From: Clostridia bacterium | Lineage (GTDB): Bacteria > Bacillota_A > Clostridia > Christensenellales > UBA1242 | DNA length: 42,513 nt | Reading direction: 5' to 3' | Assembly: GCA_028701635.1 (NCBI GenBank) | Contig: JAQVQJ010000002.1 | Coordinates: 1 to 42,513, forward strand | Shown: piece after piece, positions 1 through 8,931 of the stretch | How positions within the stretch are numbered: the first letter of the stretch is position 1 | How the letters are laid out: the number at the start of each line of letters is the position of its first letter | Made by a program: the position numbers and the translations under genes | The notes under the pieces: generated by a model | Seen by the model: only the letters and a program-made list of their open reading frames with translations | Databases searched by the model: none | What the model was told of the DNA's origin: nothing

Positions 1-16
1 ATCTTACTTAATAGTA

Positions 17-24
17 CCTACCAC
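17..24. other. Candidate left attachment core (attL)
   Basis: CCTACCAC occurs here and again at 42239-42246, at the end of the second 22-bp right-end repeat beyond the serine recombinase genes. Large serine recombinases use short cores, so this is a plausible crossover sequence. Only 16 bases lie outside it on the left, so the host side cannot be checked. Eight bases can match by chance. Confidence 0.3.
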
Positions 25-62
25 TAGTCGGATTTGAATCAATAACATTTAACCCTATATAC

Positions 63-92
63 AAAAAATCAGCTATTTTTAGCTGATTTTTT
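63..92 (-). terminator. Terminator of the late operon
   Basis: Perfect hairpin AATCAGCT / AGCTGATT with a 6-base loop, flanked by an A-run on one side and a T-run on the other, so it can work in both directions. It lies about 230 bp beyond the holin stop codon and is the first strong terminator after the late genes. Confidence 0.75.
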
Positions 93-325
93 GCTAGTTT
101 TATTACTAATTCAATATGTTTTTGGAGTCATTATTGACCTTAATGGGACAGGCTCAAAAAATGGAAAAAAGCCTAACTGGTTAATTTTTACCCTCTTGTT
201 CCCTTTTGGTTATTCTTATATACTTTTGGGGGAACTCCACAGAAAGTTGGTAACAGTGCTTAACTGGTTAATTTTTACCTTCAAGGGAACAATAAGGGAA
301 TTTAGGGGAAAATAGAGCCCTAGTT

Positions 326-703
326 TTAATTTTTTAATTTGTAAATCGTTGCTTCAATTTGAGTAGTTATCCATTCATTAAAATCGCCAAAATTATTATC
401 AATATATTGAATTGCTTCATCACTTAATTCATTAAATATACTTTCTTTAGTTTTTCTTAATGCTTGTGCTTGAGCATTCAAATCGAATTTGTTTTCTTTC
501 TTTAAACTTTCAACAAATGTTTGAAATGTTGAAGCTACATTATTCGTAATAATTTCAGTAATTTTTGTTAACAAGTTTCTTTCTTTTTCTCCCTTGATTT
601 TAGTATTTAACCACTGTGTTAATTTGATACCTAAAAAAGTAATCAATGGAATTACTATACTTGTTACTACTACACTAATAATGTTTATTACAATTTCGTT
701 CAT
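326..703 (-). CDS. Phage holin, LLH family
   Basis: This 125-aa protein has one long hydrophobic segment at residues 5-28, then a charged, helical C-terminal half with FGDFNEWITTQIEA near the end. That matches phage holins of the LLH family, which form membrane lesions at the end of infection. It is the last gene of the late operon, just below a small coiled-coil membrane protein. No endolysin accompanies it here or elsewhere, which is odd for a phage of a walled host. Family assignment is from recognisable architecture; function is inferred. Confidence 0.75.
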   Translation of the reverse strand: MNEIVINIISVVVTSIVIPLITFLGIKLTQWLNTKIKGEKERNLLTKITEIITNNVASTFQTFVESLKKENKFDLNAQAQALRKTKESIFNELSDEAIQYIDNNFGDFNEWITTQIEATIYKLKN

Positions 704-717
704 GATTTATTCTTCCT

Positions 718-1008
718 TTATTTTAATTGATCATCAAGTCTTTTATGTGCTGATGCTACACTAGCTTCTACTTTTGCAAGTCTTGTAGATATCCCATCAA
801 ACTTTGACTCCGAGTTATCAAGCCTCTTTTCAATTCGTTCTATACTTGATTTGATATAACCTAAATCTGATATTACCGTTCCAGACTCTCGGCCAATCTC
901 TTTTGTATCGTTTTTCACATTCCTTTTAAATGCAAGATAAGCGAAAAGCACAGAACTTACCGAACCTAGTATTGATAAAACTGTTAATGTTATTTCAGTC
1001 CCTGACAT
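718..1008 (-). CDS. Small coiled-coil membrane protein, XhlA-like
   Basis: A 96-aa protein with one N-terminal membrane segment (about residues 7-27), a basic stop-transfer stretch, then a predicted coiled coil (about 47-95) rich in I/L and charged residues. In many Firmicutes phages a protein of this build sits beside the holin (hemolysin XhlA type, or a holin accessory protein). It overlaps the nucleotidyltransferase gene by 14 bp, so the two are probably translationally coupled. It could equally be a tail-associated structural protein; topology is the only firm evidence. Confidence 0.55.
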   Translation of the reverse strand: MSGTEITLTVLSILGSVSSVLFAYLAFKRNVKNDTKEIGRESGTVISDLGYIKSSIERIEKRLDNSESKFDGISTRLAKVEASVASAHKRLDDQLK

Positions 1009-1600
1009 TATCTCTCACCGCCTTCAGGTAATTTAATATGTTTCTTAATTCTTCAAAATATTCTGGTGAGTTTGATTTGAAATTTTCTTTAAATACAATA
1101 ATCTTTTCGATTACTTCTTCGCTTAATTCAACTTTAAATTCATTTGTTTCGAGATATCTTTTGACTTGCTCTTCTATCCTATATAAGTGATATAGGTTTT
1201 TCTTTAACGAACCATCATATAAAAATGTTTCATAATATTCAATAACTGCATTTAGATATTGTTTTAAGTATTTCTTGAAATCTCTATTTTTATAACTTAA
1301 ATATGTTTCCTTATATGATTCATCCAAAATTAATGGTTCAAGCGGTGATAAAATATCATCATTAAAAATCTTTAAAAGTGGGGTTACACTTTTGTGAAAC
1401 TCCATTTTTTTATTGTAGTATTTTCTACCAAAAACATAATACTCACAATTTGTTTCTCTATCTGCTATATGCATAGCACCATCAAAATCATTTAATATTA
1501 CTATGATATCTTTATCCGATTTTTCATTACTGTTTTGGTAAGCTCTTGACCCACCATAATATGCAAGTAATATTTCTCTATCTTCAAACACTTTAAACAT
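995..1600 (-). CDS. Nucleotidyltransferase-fold protein
   Basis: 201 aa. The N-terminus has the DNA polymerase beta-type nucleotidyltransferase signature: YYGGSRAY (residues 14-21) followed by SDKDIIVI (28-35), giving the GS motif and the paired Asp residues that bind metal. The rest is helical, as in RlaP/YbcL-like predicted nucleotidyltransferases. Substrate unknown. It lies between the baseplate gene and the lysis genes, a usual site for non-structural morons, and its ATG abuts the baseplate stop. Possible roles are tRNA or protein nucleotidylation or exclusion of other phages; none can be shown from sequence. Confidence 0.7.
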   Translation of the reverse strand: MFKVFEDREILLAYYGGSRAYQNSNEKSDKDIIVILNDFDGAMHIADRETNCEYYVFGRKYYNKKMEFHKSVTPLLKIFNDDILSPLEPLILDESYKETYLSYKNRDFKKYLKQYLNAVIEYYETFLYDGSLKKNLYHLYRIEEQVKRYLETNEFKVELSEEVIEKIIVFKENFKSNSPEYFEELRNILNYLKAVRDNVRD

Positions 1601-2394
1601 TATCTAAACACCTCTACTAACCCTACATTATGATCTGTATTATTTGAGTATAAATACATTTGAGTTCCTGTATATTCAATGGTCAAATAATAATCGCTTC
1701 CAGCATATCGATACCTTAAACTTGACATTGAACTTCCTTTTAAAAAGTTTACTGAAAATACGAATGTTGCAAACCATCCTAATCTAACATGAATCAAACA
1801 CTCATCTACTGGAGATGGAAAATCGGACATATTATATTTCTTAACAGTTTCCCAAGGAGATACTGGTTGTATTGTTACCCTTCTAAATCTATTTAATAAT
1901 TCAGTTCTTATTTCTGAACTTTTTTCGTTTACCATATTTGACAGTGTGTCTATCTTTGGTCTTGACTGAGTAAACTCGCTATCCAAACTTAAGTTTGTTG
2001 CTGTCTTTGTATATTTAGCAATTGGAAACTGATATCTTCCATTTGTGGTCGATAAATTGTTTTGTGTAAGTGACGGCCAACCATTTGTTTGTTCTAATCT
2101 TTTTAGTTCTATAGTATTTGTTGCAAGGTTAACTTCTACAACAATATATCCGTTTTTAGAACTATCAAGCGTGACACCAATTTGTGTGTTTGCTTCCATA
2201 TAAATTCTTCGGCCATAAATTTGTATATAACCTGACCCAAATATAATGGTGTTGTTTCCAGCTGAAACTGAAACTTCACTTCCAAGTCCTTTTATAATTC
2301 CTGCTGGAACTAAATCGAACAAGTGATAATTGATATCAGCATCATCTTTACTTGATACTGTTGCACCATCGAATGTTATTTTTCTTAAAGCCAT
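1600..2394 (-). CDS. Baseplate / receptor-binding tail protein
   Basis: 264 aa. The first 130 residues resemble the N-terminal domain of Gram-positive phage upper baseplate proteins: an opening FDGATVSSKDDADINYH, then GIIKG and a glycine-rich IFGSGYIQIYGRR. The C-terminal 90 residues are probably a receptor-binding domain. It follows Tal and Dit in the usual baseplate order, 1 bp from the Tal gene, and shares a base with the nucleotidyltransferase gene. The target on the host surface is unknown; if the host has no wall it would be a lipid, lipoglycan or membrane protein. Confidence 0.65.
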   Translation of the reverse strand: MALRKITFDGATVSSKDDADINYHLFDLVPAGIIKGLGSEVSVSAGNNTIIFGSGYIQIYGRRIYMEANTQIGVTLDSSKNGYIVVEVNLATNTIELKRLEQTNGWPSLTQNNLSTTNGRYQFPIAKYTKTATNLSLDSEFTQSRPKIDTLSNMVNEKSSEIRTELLNRFRRVTIQPVSPWETVKKYNMSDFPSPVDECLIHVRLGWFATFVFSVNFLKGSSMSSLRYRYAGSDYYLTIEYTGTQMYLYSNNTDHNVGLVEVFR

Positions 2395-2395
2395 T

Positions 2396-3910
2396 TTATT
2401 TCCCCTCCAATATAATTTTTAACTTTTCTGTTAATTTAATTCTTTGTTCCCCTAGTGTAATTAGGAAATCTTTTATTGTTCCGTTAAGTTCAATTCTTGA
2501 TAGAATCGTTGCCCATCTCTTATCTCCATGAATAAATAAAACCTTATCTCCTAACTTTACTTTTTCAAGTGGAACAAACACTTGATTGTCTCTTGTGATA
2601 CTGAAATTTATATTGTGCATATAATCTTCTTTTAAAAGTTCTTTAGATGCTAAATCATAAAGTGTTCCCATTTCAGTATCAAGGTCTTGATATGATATTT
2701 CTATCTTTGAAATATACATTGCACCGATTTCGGCTTTTAGCCTTATATAGACATATCCATTAATTTCATTAATTCTATCGGTGGTATATTCCTTGTTCTG
2801 TGTTTGTGTTATATTTTTATAACCTGTTGATGCATTTCCAGCTTGCAGGTTATATTCGTTTTGAACTGAAACTGTCGCAAGTGTTACCTTAACTTGGGTT
2901 ATCTTTATGTTGTTTCCAAAGTTTGATATTGCAGTTGATAACGAAAAGACATTTGTATTTGGATTCATTGCTGAACCTATCTGGACTCCCCTTTTTGAAC
3001 CTGATCCATCGAATCCAACATATGTAGCTGCTGTTTGATACCAACTAATATTTGAAAGTGTAATTGTACCTGCACTTGTTTTAATTTGACCTGATGTAAA
3101 AACATGAGTATATATATTTCCTTTAATGTCATTATCTTTATAAAACTTCTTTTTCTCAACGACATCAACAATTCTTCCTTCTGCATTTTTATCATCTGTT
3201 ATTGTGTTATCTTCTAATAAATAAAATGACTCTTTTGTTTTATGAATTACATTATCGGTATTCGGAATGAAAGTAATTTTATTTAAATTAACTTCTTTAT
3301 TATCACTAATATTTAATCCTCTAATCATTGGAAAGTTTGAAGATAATATATGCTCATTTCTACTATCAATTGTTACTATTTTTAAATGGGTAATCACTCC
3401 ATTAAGTATTCCAAGTCTTGCTTCAAGTCTTATCTTATATTGTTTGTAAACATCCCTTAAAAAGTCGCTAAACTTGGTTAATTTGTTGTCTTCTACAGTT
3501 ATCTTTCCAACTATATCAAGTTCATTAAGAAGTCTTAAAAACGGTCTGTTTTGGTGTTCATCGTGATTCTCTACATACTCTTCTTTGATGTATCTTATTA
3601 ATTCATCTCCAATATTACCGTTAAACTCCAAAGCGTTAATTTCAAAATCCAGTGAAGAAATATAATCTATTGAAGTTAGTTTAATTTCTCCAAAATCTGT
3701 TAACTCTATGTTTGTTATTACCCCTATATAAAAGAACGATCGTTCGTGAAGAATTATTATATCTCCAATGCTTGATATAGACTTGGTGTGATTTGTAACG
3801 AAATAGCTGTTTTGATTTAATACGATATCTAAAACTATTTGATAATCTTTTGAGATATCTAGTTCTTCTTTGAATTCATATGTCTTCTTATCTAGAATTA
3901 TTACTTTCAT
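2396..3910 (-). CDS. Tail-associated protein (Tal, Gp37-like)
   Basis: 504 aa. The N-terminal 170 residues match siphovirus Gp37/Tal baseplate hub proteins: a beta-rich opening on a reported constant, then SIGDIIILHERSFFYIGVI and a helical lobe with FLRDVYKQY. A middle beta domain (about 260-400) and a C-terminal part with VPLEKVKLGDKV follow. It plugs the tail tip below Dit. No peptidase or lysozyme domain is attached, unlike many Tal proteins of phages of walled bacteria. The gene abuts Dit with a one-base overlap. Confidence 0.7.
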   Translation of the reverse strand: MKVIILDKKTYEFKEELDISKDYQIVLDIVLNQNSYFVTNHTKSISSIGDIIILHERSFFYIGVITNIELTDFGEIKLTSIDYISSLDFEINALEFNGNIGDELIRYIKEEYVENHDEHQNRPFLRLLNELDIVGKITVEDNKLTKFSDFLRDVYKQYKIRLEARLGILNGVITHLKIVTIDSRNEHILSSNFPMIRGLNISDNKEVNLNKITFIPNTDNVIHKTKESFYLLEDNTITDDKNAEGRIVDVVEKKKFYKDNDIKGNIYTHVFTSGQIKTSAGTITLSNISWYQTAATYVGFDGSGSKRGVQIGSAMNPNTNVFSLSTAISNFGNNIKITQVKVTLATVSVQNEYNLQAGNASTGYKNITQTQNKEYTTDRINEINGYVYIRLKAEIGAMYISKIEISYQDLDTEMGTLYDLASKELLKEDYMHNINFSITRDNQVFVPLEKVKLGDKVLFIHGDKRWATILSRIELNGTIKDFLITLGEQRIKLTEKLKIILEGK

Positions 3911-4710
3911 TAGTTTGCCTCGTATTCTTCAAATATCGTTATGTAACATTTCGTTTGGGATGTAACTCCACTTTTAAATTCAAGTCTTGATTCTCCAAGT
4001 GGTAATGTTAAAAAGTTTGTACATGTGAAATCTTGCATTCCGTAAATACTTTCTCCATTTTTATTAATATATGCATCGTTTGAAATTGAAGATATTTCAA
4101 ATGTTCCTGTATCATTTATTAATAATCTTAATGTTTGATATTCTTTTTCGAATTGCCAAATCTTTAACTCTGGGTTGTTTACTGCACCAACAATTTTAAC
4201 AATCATTTCTGCTTTATTGTGTCCGTTATTTGTAACTCTAATTACTCCACTTCCAGATGCATGATATGTATATGGATATTTATATTGATATTTCTTTTCT
4301 TGACTTACTTGCTCAACATTAATTTCTAAATCAATTCTCTTAAGCCAATTTGATAATTTATCTAATCTTAATTCTGACCTTAAAACACCAAACTCTATTT
4401 GCCCTTTGGTTAGTTCAACTAATTCTACATAACAATATTTTTCATCTACTGCTTTGTAGTGTAGGAATAATTGATTGCTTGTTTTAATGAAATCAACAAA
4501 TTCTAAATACCCTAGATAACCCTTCATGAAGACTAAACCCAAGGTTATCTCACTTATTGGATTTTCGGTTCTTGCCTTTTTTGATTTAGATCCATAATTG
4601 AAATAAATATTTTCTTTTACAATGCCTAAACCTTCTATTGAGTAAATAAGCACATCTCTGTTCAACTTGAATTCTTCGCCTATTTCATTTTTCAAATATA
4701 ACTCTCGCAT
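3910..4710 (-). CDS. Distal tail protein (Dit)
   Basis: 266 aa, typical size for Dit (phage tail family, SPP1 gp19.1 type). The N-terminal half has the usual start LYLKNEIGEEFKLN, a loop of form YSIEGLGIV and then a strand/helix pattern. The second half is a galectin-like beta domain that should contact Tal. It lies between tape measure and Tal, as in siphoviruses generally, and shares single-base junctions with both neighbours. Function from family and position. Confidence 0.75.
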   Translation of the reverse strand: MRELYLKNEIGEEFKLNRDVLIYSIEGLGIVKENIYFNYGSKSKKARTENPISEITLGLVFMKGYLGYLEFVDFIKTSNQLFLHYKAVDEKYCYVELVELTKGQIEFGVLRSELRLDKLSNWLKRIDLEINVEQVSQEKKYQYKYPYTYHASGSGVIRVTNNGHNKAEMIVKIVGAVNNPELKIWQFEKEYQTLRLLINDTGTFEISSISNDAYINKNGESIYGMQDFTCTNFLTLPLGESRLEFKSGVTSQTKCYITIFEEYEAN

Positions 4711-7100
4711 TAGTAAACACCCCCAAGTGCTTTATTAATTGAATTGACATCAAAGGTGCTTGCTGTTGTATTTACTGTTACATTGTTATGAGCTGTGTAA
4801 TTCGTAGTTGTATTTTTATTACTTTGGAACAATCTTCCTGTAAATAAATCTCCAAAGAAACCTCCCACTTTTTGAAATACTCCACCAATACCTTCTGCTA
4901 TTTTAGAAATATTATCGATGATCCATTTAAACGCACCAATAATTTTTTCTAATACCCACAATATTGGTTCTAATAATTCGTAAATAATTTCTAATACTGG
5001 TGCTAATATCGAACTGAATATCTCTCCAACTGCTGTAATAAGTGGTGCTAACGCTTCAAATATATCGGCCATAAAATCAAGTTGTGCCACTAATGGTCCT
5101 ATTAATAACTCCAATAATGGTGCTAATTGTTCGATTATCATTGCAATAACTTCGATAAATACATTAACTATCTCTAATAATGGTTCAAGTATCGCAAAGA
5201 TAATTTTTAAAGCTGGTTCTAATAAAGTTACAATAACATTTATAACTACCTCTAATACTTTAGAAATAACTTCAATAATTGAAACTAATACATTTAAGAT
5301 TGAATTCAAAGGTTCTAATATTGTGTTAATTAGATTTCCAACTATTCTAATAACATTGCCAACTATCTGAATAATGATTTTTAATATTCTTGTGATAGGT
5401 TCTAATATTGCTCTAATCAGATTTAAAAGTTGTCCTATAATTGTAGACACCAAGTCTATAATTATTTCTATAATCGGCATTAACGCTTCAACAATTTCCA
5501 TGATTGCTTCTATTAAAATAATTAGGACTGGTAATATCTCTTCAATTAAACCCATAACAAGTTCAATCACTTCCGAAAGTATGTCGACAAGTATATTGAT
5601 AATTGATTCTATCGTTGGCATTAATCCTTCAATAATTTCGACTACTACATCAATTACCTTGTTAACAACTTCAATTATCAAGTCGATTACTGGTTTTAAT
5701 TTATCGAGTAAACTTGTTATTAACTTTGCTATTGGTTCAAGTAATCTTTTTACTAATTCAATTATTTGTTTTAGTAATTCTCTGAACTTTTCATTCTTTA
5801 ATAATATTGCAGCCAGTGCTGCGATTAATCCGATTAGAGCCACCTTTCCCAAGGATATACCTTTTATAAAGGTGAGTATTTGACCGCCTGCAAAAGCACC
5901 TTTCAGTTTGGTTATTAATGGTATTGCTTTTGCAACAATTGATATCACAGGACCGATAGCTGCAACCACTCCAAGCATTATTACAATTACCCTTTTAAAT
6001 GTTCCTGAAAGATTACTCCACCAATTGGTTAAGTTCCTAATAACTGGAATCACTTTTGCTTGAATTGTTTCTACCATCTTCTGCATCGTTGGAACTATTT
6101 CAACTCCAATTGCTACACTTAAACTCATAACACTTTGTTTTAAGTTATCTAATGAGTCGTGAAATCTTCCACTTATCTCTGCTTGTTCAGTAGTTACTAC
6201 CCCTAGCTCTCTTGCTTGTTCTCGTAGGTTTTCTATCTCTTTAGAACTTGCACCTAATACTTGGTTTAACTCACTAGCAAGCTGTTCGCCAAAGAATTGA
6301 TTTGCAAGTGTTGTTCTTAATGCTTGGTCTTCTACTTTTGATAAAGAACTCCTTATTAACTCGAATGCTTCATCTGTAGATATGTTTGTTAACTCGTGTA
6401 ATTCTAAACCAAGTTCACTTAATACTGTTCCGTATTTTTCTCCGCCAGTTGCTACATCCCCAAGTATGGTATTTGTCTTAACTAACGCTTTGTGAAGTTG
6501 GGTACTATCAGAAGCTAACATTTTAGAAACATATTCCCATTCTTGGAATGCTTCTACTGTCATATTTACTTTTGAAGCTTCATCTGCAATAGCATCTGCT
6601 GTTTTTGTAGCTTTAACTGCAATAGCACCAAGTGCAGTGGATGCTGCGACAATTGGTGCTGTAACATATTTAGAAAATCCAGATCCTACTTTTCGTAATC
6701 TTTCAACATCAATTGAACTAATTCTTTTAATGTTTTCTTCTGTCTTTCTTAATTCATTATTTAATTTATTAATATCTGCAGTAGTATATTCAACTGACCT
6801 TCTAACTTTGTTGAATTGCTCTTCTGATATTGCACCAACGGCCAATGCTTTTTTTGATTCTTCTAATCTAGCATTTTGGACTTCAAGTCTTTTCTTGGTA
6901 GTCTCTAATATCTTATTTAACTTCGCTTGTTTCTCTCTCCATTTATCTAGGTTGGTACTATCATAACGAAGTGAATTATTAATAGCTCTTAAGTCTCTTT
7001 GTTCTTCCTTTAATTCGCTATTAATATCTTTTAATTTTTGGTCAAGATCAGATGTATCTAAACCTAATTTAATATTTAAACCTTTTATAGTTTCAGCCAT
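4710..7100 (-). CDS. Tail tape measure protein
   Basis: 796 aa, the longest gene of the window. Residues 1-130 form a charged coiled coil starting IKGLNIKLGLDTSDLDQKL, the usual opening of phage tape measures. Alanine/glycine-rich hydrophobic helices follow (about 145-170 and 370-430). From about 440 to 720 there is an unusual run of Ile/Leu/Val-rich amphipathic repeats with proline every 15-30 residues (LEPI, LMPIIE, LEPLL). No hydrolase domain is seen. Start codon has AGGAAGAAAGGG upstream. It sets tail length and is probably ejected into the membrane; the hydrophobic repeats fit that role. Confidence 0.9.
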   Translation of the reverse strand: MAETIKGLNIKLGLDTSDLDQKLKDINSELKEEQRDLRAINNSLRYDSTNLDKWREKQAKLNKILETTKKRLEVQNARLEESKKALAVGAISEEQFNKVRRSVEYTTADINKLNNELRKTEENIKRISSIDVERLRKVGSGFSKYVTAPIVAASTALGAIAVKATKTADAIADEASKVNMTVEAFQEWEYVSKMLASDSTQLHKALVKTNTILGDVATGGEKYGTVLSELGLELHELTNISTDEAFELIRSSLSKVEDQALRTTLANQFFGEQLASELNQVLGASSKEIENLREQARELGVVTTEQAEISGRFHDSLDNLKQSVMSLSVAIGVEIVPTMQKMVETIQAKVIPVIRNLTNWWSNLSGTFKRVIVIMLGVVAAIGPVISIVAKAIPLITKLKGAFAGGQILTFIKGISLGKVALIGLIAALAAILLKNEKFRELLKQIIELVKRLLEPIAKLITSLLDKLKPVIDLIIEVVNKVIDVVVEIIEGLMPTIESIINILVDILSEVIELVMGLIEEILPVLIILIEAIMEIVEALMPIIEIIIDLVSTIIGQLLNLIRAILEPITRILKIIIQIVGNVIRIVGNLINTILEPLNSILNVLVSIIEVISKVLEVVINVIVTLLEPALKIIFAILEPLLEIVNVFIEVIAMIIEQLAPLLELLIGPLVAQLDFMADIFEALAPLITAVGEIFSSILAPVLEIIYELLEPILWVLEKIIGAFKWIIDNISKIAEGIGGVFQKVGGFFGDLFTGRLFQSNKNTTTNYTAHNNVTVNTTASTFDVNSINKALGGVY

Positions 7101-7119
7101 ATGACCTTTCCCTTTCTTC

Positions 7120-7330
7120 CTACAGTAAAAACAAATCTATATCTGTTTGATTTGCTCTTCTTGTTTTTCCATCACTATTTAATGTTTCTAATCTTAAATC
7201 AATTATTTCAAAGTAAGTATCTATACTGAATAACTCGCTATCTTTTAATGGAATTCCAAGTTCAGCTAGATTTAATATAATTGAAGCTGTAATGGGAGAA
7301 GCACTTATCTCTTCTCTATTGTGCTTCCCC
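7120..7330 (-). CDS. T extension of tail chaperone GT (-1 frameshift)
   Basis: Below the G gene, the -1 frame is open from the G-run to a TAG at 7120-7122, giving about 69 residues that include ITASIILNLAELGIPLK and end TDIDLFLL. No start codon or ribosome binding site precedes it, and it ends 20 bp before the tape measure. The slip site is AGGGGGA (complement of about 7326-7333) just before the G stop codon. Lambda-type phages make a G-T fusion here by -1 frameshifting; the fusion would be about 178 residues. Confidence 0.7.
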
Positions 7331-7655
7331 CTTGGGCGTTTTTTGTTGTTTTGAATGCCTCTGCTATCATTTCGCTTAATTTTAATAACTCTTCTTGATT
7401 TGTTAATATTTCAAAGTCAAATTCATTCAAAAAATCATCATAACTTTGATTGGTAAAAGGTTTATGTAATATATAAAAAATCTTGAAGATTGTATCAATT
7501 ACTTTTGCGAAATCATCATTCTTTTTCCCTGCTTTTTCTAATGCAGTTATATCATTAAATAATTCCGTTCCAAATGTATTCTTATATGAAATGATTGAAT
7601 ATAATGAAGATTTTAAGCGATATGTTTTACCACCAATTGTAATTTGTTGTTCCAT
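7305..7655 (-). CDS. Tail assembly chaperone G
   Basis: 116 aa, between tail tube and tape measure. It begins MEQQITIGGKTYRLKSSLYS, a pattern common in Gram-positive phage tail assembly chaperones, then is helical. Its last codons (AQGGSTIEKR) contain the G-run at which ribosomes can slip into the T frame. The product should coat the tape measure until the tail tube polymerises, with the longer GT form recruiting tube subunits. Chaperone identity comes from position, size and the overlapping frame. Confidence 0.75.
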   Translation of the reverse strand: MEQQITIGGKTYRLKSSLYSIISYKNTFGTELFNDITALEKAGKKNDDFAKVIDTIFKIFYILHKPFTNQSYDDFLNEFDFEILTNQEELLKLSEMIAEAFKTTKNAQGGSTIEKR

Positions 7656-7659
7656 TTAT

Positions 7660-8226
7660 CTAACCTCCAATTACTGGTAATTCTGGTTTTGAAGTTAAAA
7701 ACGAAGTGTAATTGTCATCACTCTTATGTGAAACTACATGAGTAATTAAATAAGCTCCAACTTGTACTGGTTCAGCAACAATCGAAAGTGAAATGCTATT
7801 TGCTTCTGCAGATTCGCCTTTTGTTTTGGTTGCTTCATTAATTGGTTGAACTGAACACTTATAAAACCATACTCTTCTTGCTTCAATATCTCCTTGGAAT
7901 TCAAACCCTAAAGCAAACTTAACAGGTTTAGCATTATTAATTTCTACTAGATTTCCATTTGCTAATTTGACATATCCTAAAATATTTGTTTTGAAGTCTT
8001 CGCTTAATTCCGTTAATTTTAATGTAATGTTACGGCCAGCGTTTTGAGTTAATGTTGCAATGACAGCATCATCTGCATATATCCTTTCACTTCCCCCAAT
8101 TACTTCTGAAGATAATTCTTGAGCTCCATATAATCTGATTGGTTCTCCGTAAACATCTACATCATTATTTGTTGTGATTTTTGAATAATAAACATTCGTT
8201 AATCCGAATGAAACTTTGTTTCCCAT
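7660..8226 (-). CDS. Major tail (tube) protein, phi13 type
   Basis: 188 aa. It opens MGNKVSFGLTNVYYSKI, the signature of phi13/TTP_1-family major tail proteins, and has the expected beta-rich composition and a motif FALGFEFQGDIEARR about two thirds along. It polymerises into the tail tube. No added Ig-like domain at the C-terminus. Four bases separate it from chaperone G, two from the gene above. Confidence 0.85.
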   Translation of the reverse strand: MGNKVSFGLTNVYYSKITTNNDVDVYGEPIRLYGAQELSSEVIGGSERIYADDAVIATLTQNAGRNITLKLTELSEDFKTNILGYVKLANGNLVEINNAKPVKFALGFEFQGDIEARRVWFYKCSVQPINEATKTKGESAEANSISLSIVAEPVQVGAYLITHVVSHKSDDNYTSFLTSKPELPVIGG

Positions 8227-8228
8227 TT

Positions 8229-8579
8229 TTAATACCCTCCTTTAGTTATAATTTGGATTTCATAAACTCTATTTAATGAAAAATCATCGTTTTGATAACT
8301 ACTTAACATTTTGTGTGGTAGTTCTTTTTCATTTAATCTTTGCTCTAATCTATGTGCTAGAGCTTCACTTCTATTTTTAGTAACTAATGTTACATGATAT
8401 GTAACTTTGTAAATTGCCACTTTATTATCTGCCGATATTGGTGTTTTGGAAACCACACTCCAAACTATAAATGGCATCTTGTTATTTAGGTTTTCGTTAT
8501 CGTTAATATTTTCTAGATAAAAGACATTATCAGTTACTGGTTTTAATGCTTTATAAATTGGATCATTAGAAAGTGCCAT
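8229..8579 (-). CDS. Tail terminator / completion protein
   Basis: 116 aa, alpha/beta. It occupies the position of the tail terminator (lambda gpU / SPP1 gp17 type) between the gp10-like neck protein and the tail tube. Features include FIVWSVVSKTP and a central strand pattern YKVTYHVTLVTK followed by a helix, as in DUF3168-like proteins. It overlaps the gene above by 14 bp. Assignment rests on gene order and general build. Confidence 0.6.
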   Translation of the reverse strand: MALSNDPIYKALKPVTDNVFYLENINDNENLNNKMPFIVWSVVSKTPISADNKVAIYKVTYHVTLVTKNRSEALAHRLEQRLNEKELPHKMLSSYQNDDFSLNRVYEIQIITKGGY

Positions 8580-8931
8580 TTTTAATTATCCTTTTTAAAT
8601 CTTCAAGCATTTGTGGTGTGAACTTCTCATATGCTGGAATTAAGAAAGGTCTTCCCTTAACAAACTTTCCACTTGTATGTTTAAATCCTAGTTCAATTAG
8701 GTGGACTAATTTCCCTTTGGTTTTTGAAGAAATGTAGACAATGTCTCCAATCTTTGTTTTGACAAATGAGTCTGCCAAATGATTACTTCCACCAGTTGAC
8801 CTTGGTGCGTTTGCTTTAATGTATTCAAGTATCTCATCAGCTGTCTGATCTATTCTTTTATCTATCGTTAAAGCAATCTCTTCACCGTATCTTTGAACCA
8901 AGGTATTTATCCCTGTTAACATATTATCCAT
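8566..8931 (-). CDS. HK97 gp10-like neck protein
   Basis: 121 aa from the ATG at 8931. A TTG 21 bp further upstream is possible, but the ATG forms an ATGGATAA overlap with the preceding stop and has GAAGAGG upstream. The sequence APRSTGGSNHLADSF and the end GRPFLIPAYEKF are typical of HK97 gp10/minor tail neck proteins that join head to tail. Confidence 0.75.
   Translation of the reverse strand: MDNMLTGINTLVQRYGEEIALTIDKRIDQTADEILEYIKANAPRSTGGSNHLADSFVKTKIGDIVYISSKTKGKLVHLIELGFKHTSGKFVKGRPFLIPAYEKFTPQMLEDLKRIIKNGTF

Larger units (their letters stand above)
1..325. other. Left end of element, mostly non-coding
   Basis: No convincing gene. The stretch holds an 8-bp sequence shared with the right end (17-24), a bidirectional terminator (63-92) and a 19-bp direct repeat (about 175-193 and 259-277) beginning TAACTGG. 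A + strand 74-codon frame at 91-315 covers the direct repeat but has no ribosome binding site and resembles nothing I know; I do not call it. Confidence 0.5.

Noticed and set aside
91..315. + strand 74-codon frame at the left end
   Set aside because: No ribosome binding site, no family likeness; its repeated NWLIFT comes from a DNA direct repeat.
5374..5883. 169-codon + strand frame
   Set aside because: Antisense shadow of the low-complexity tape measure repeats.
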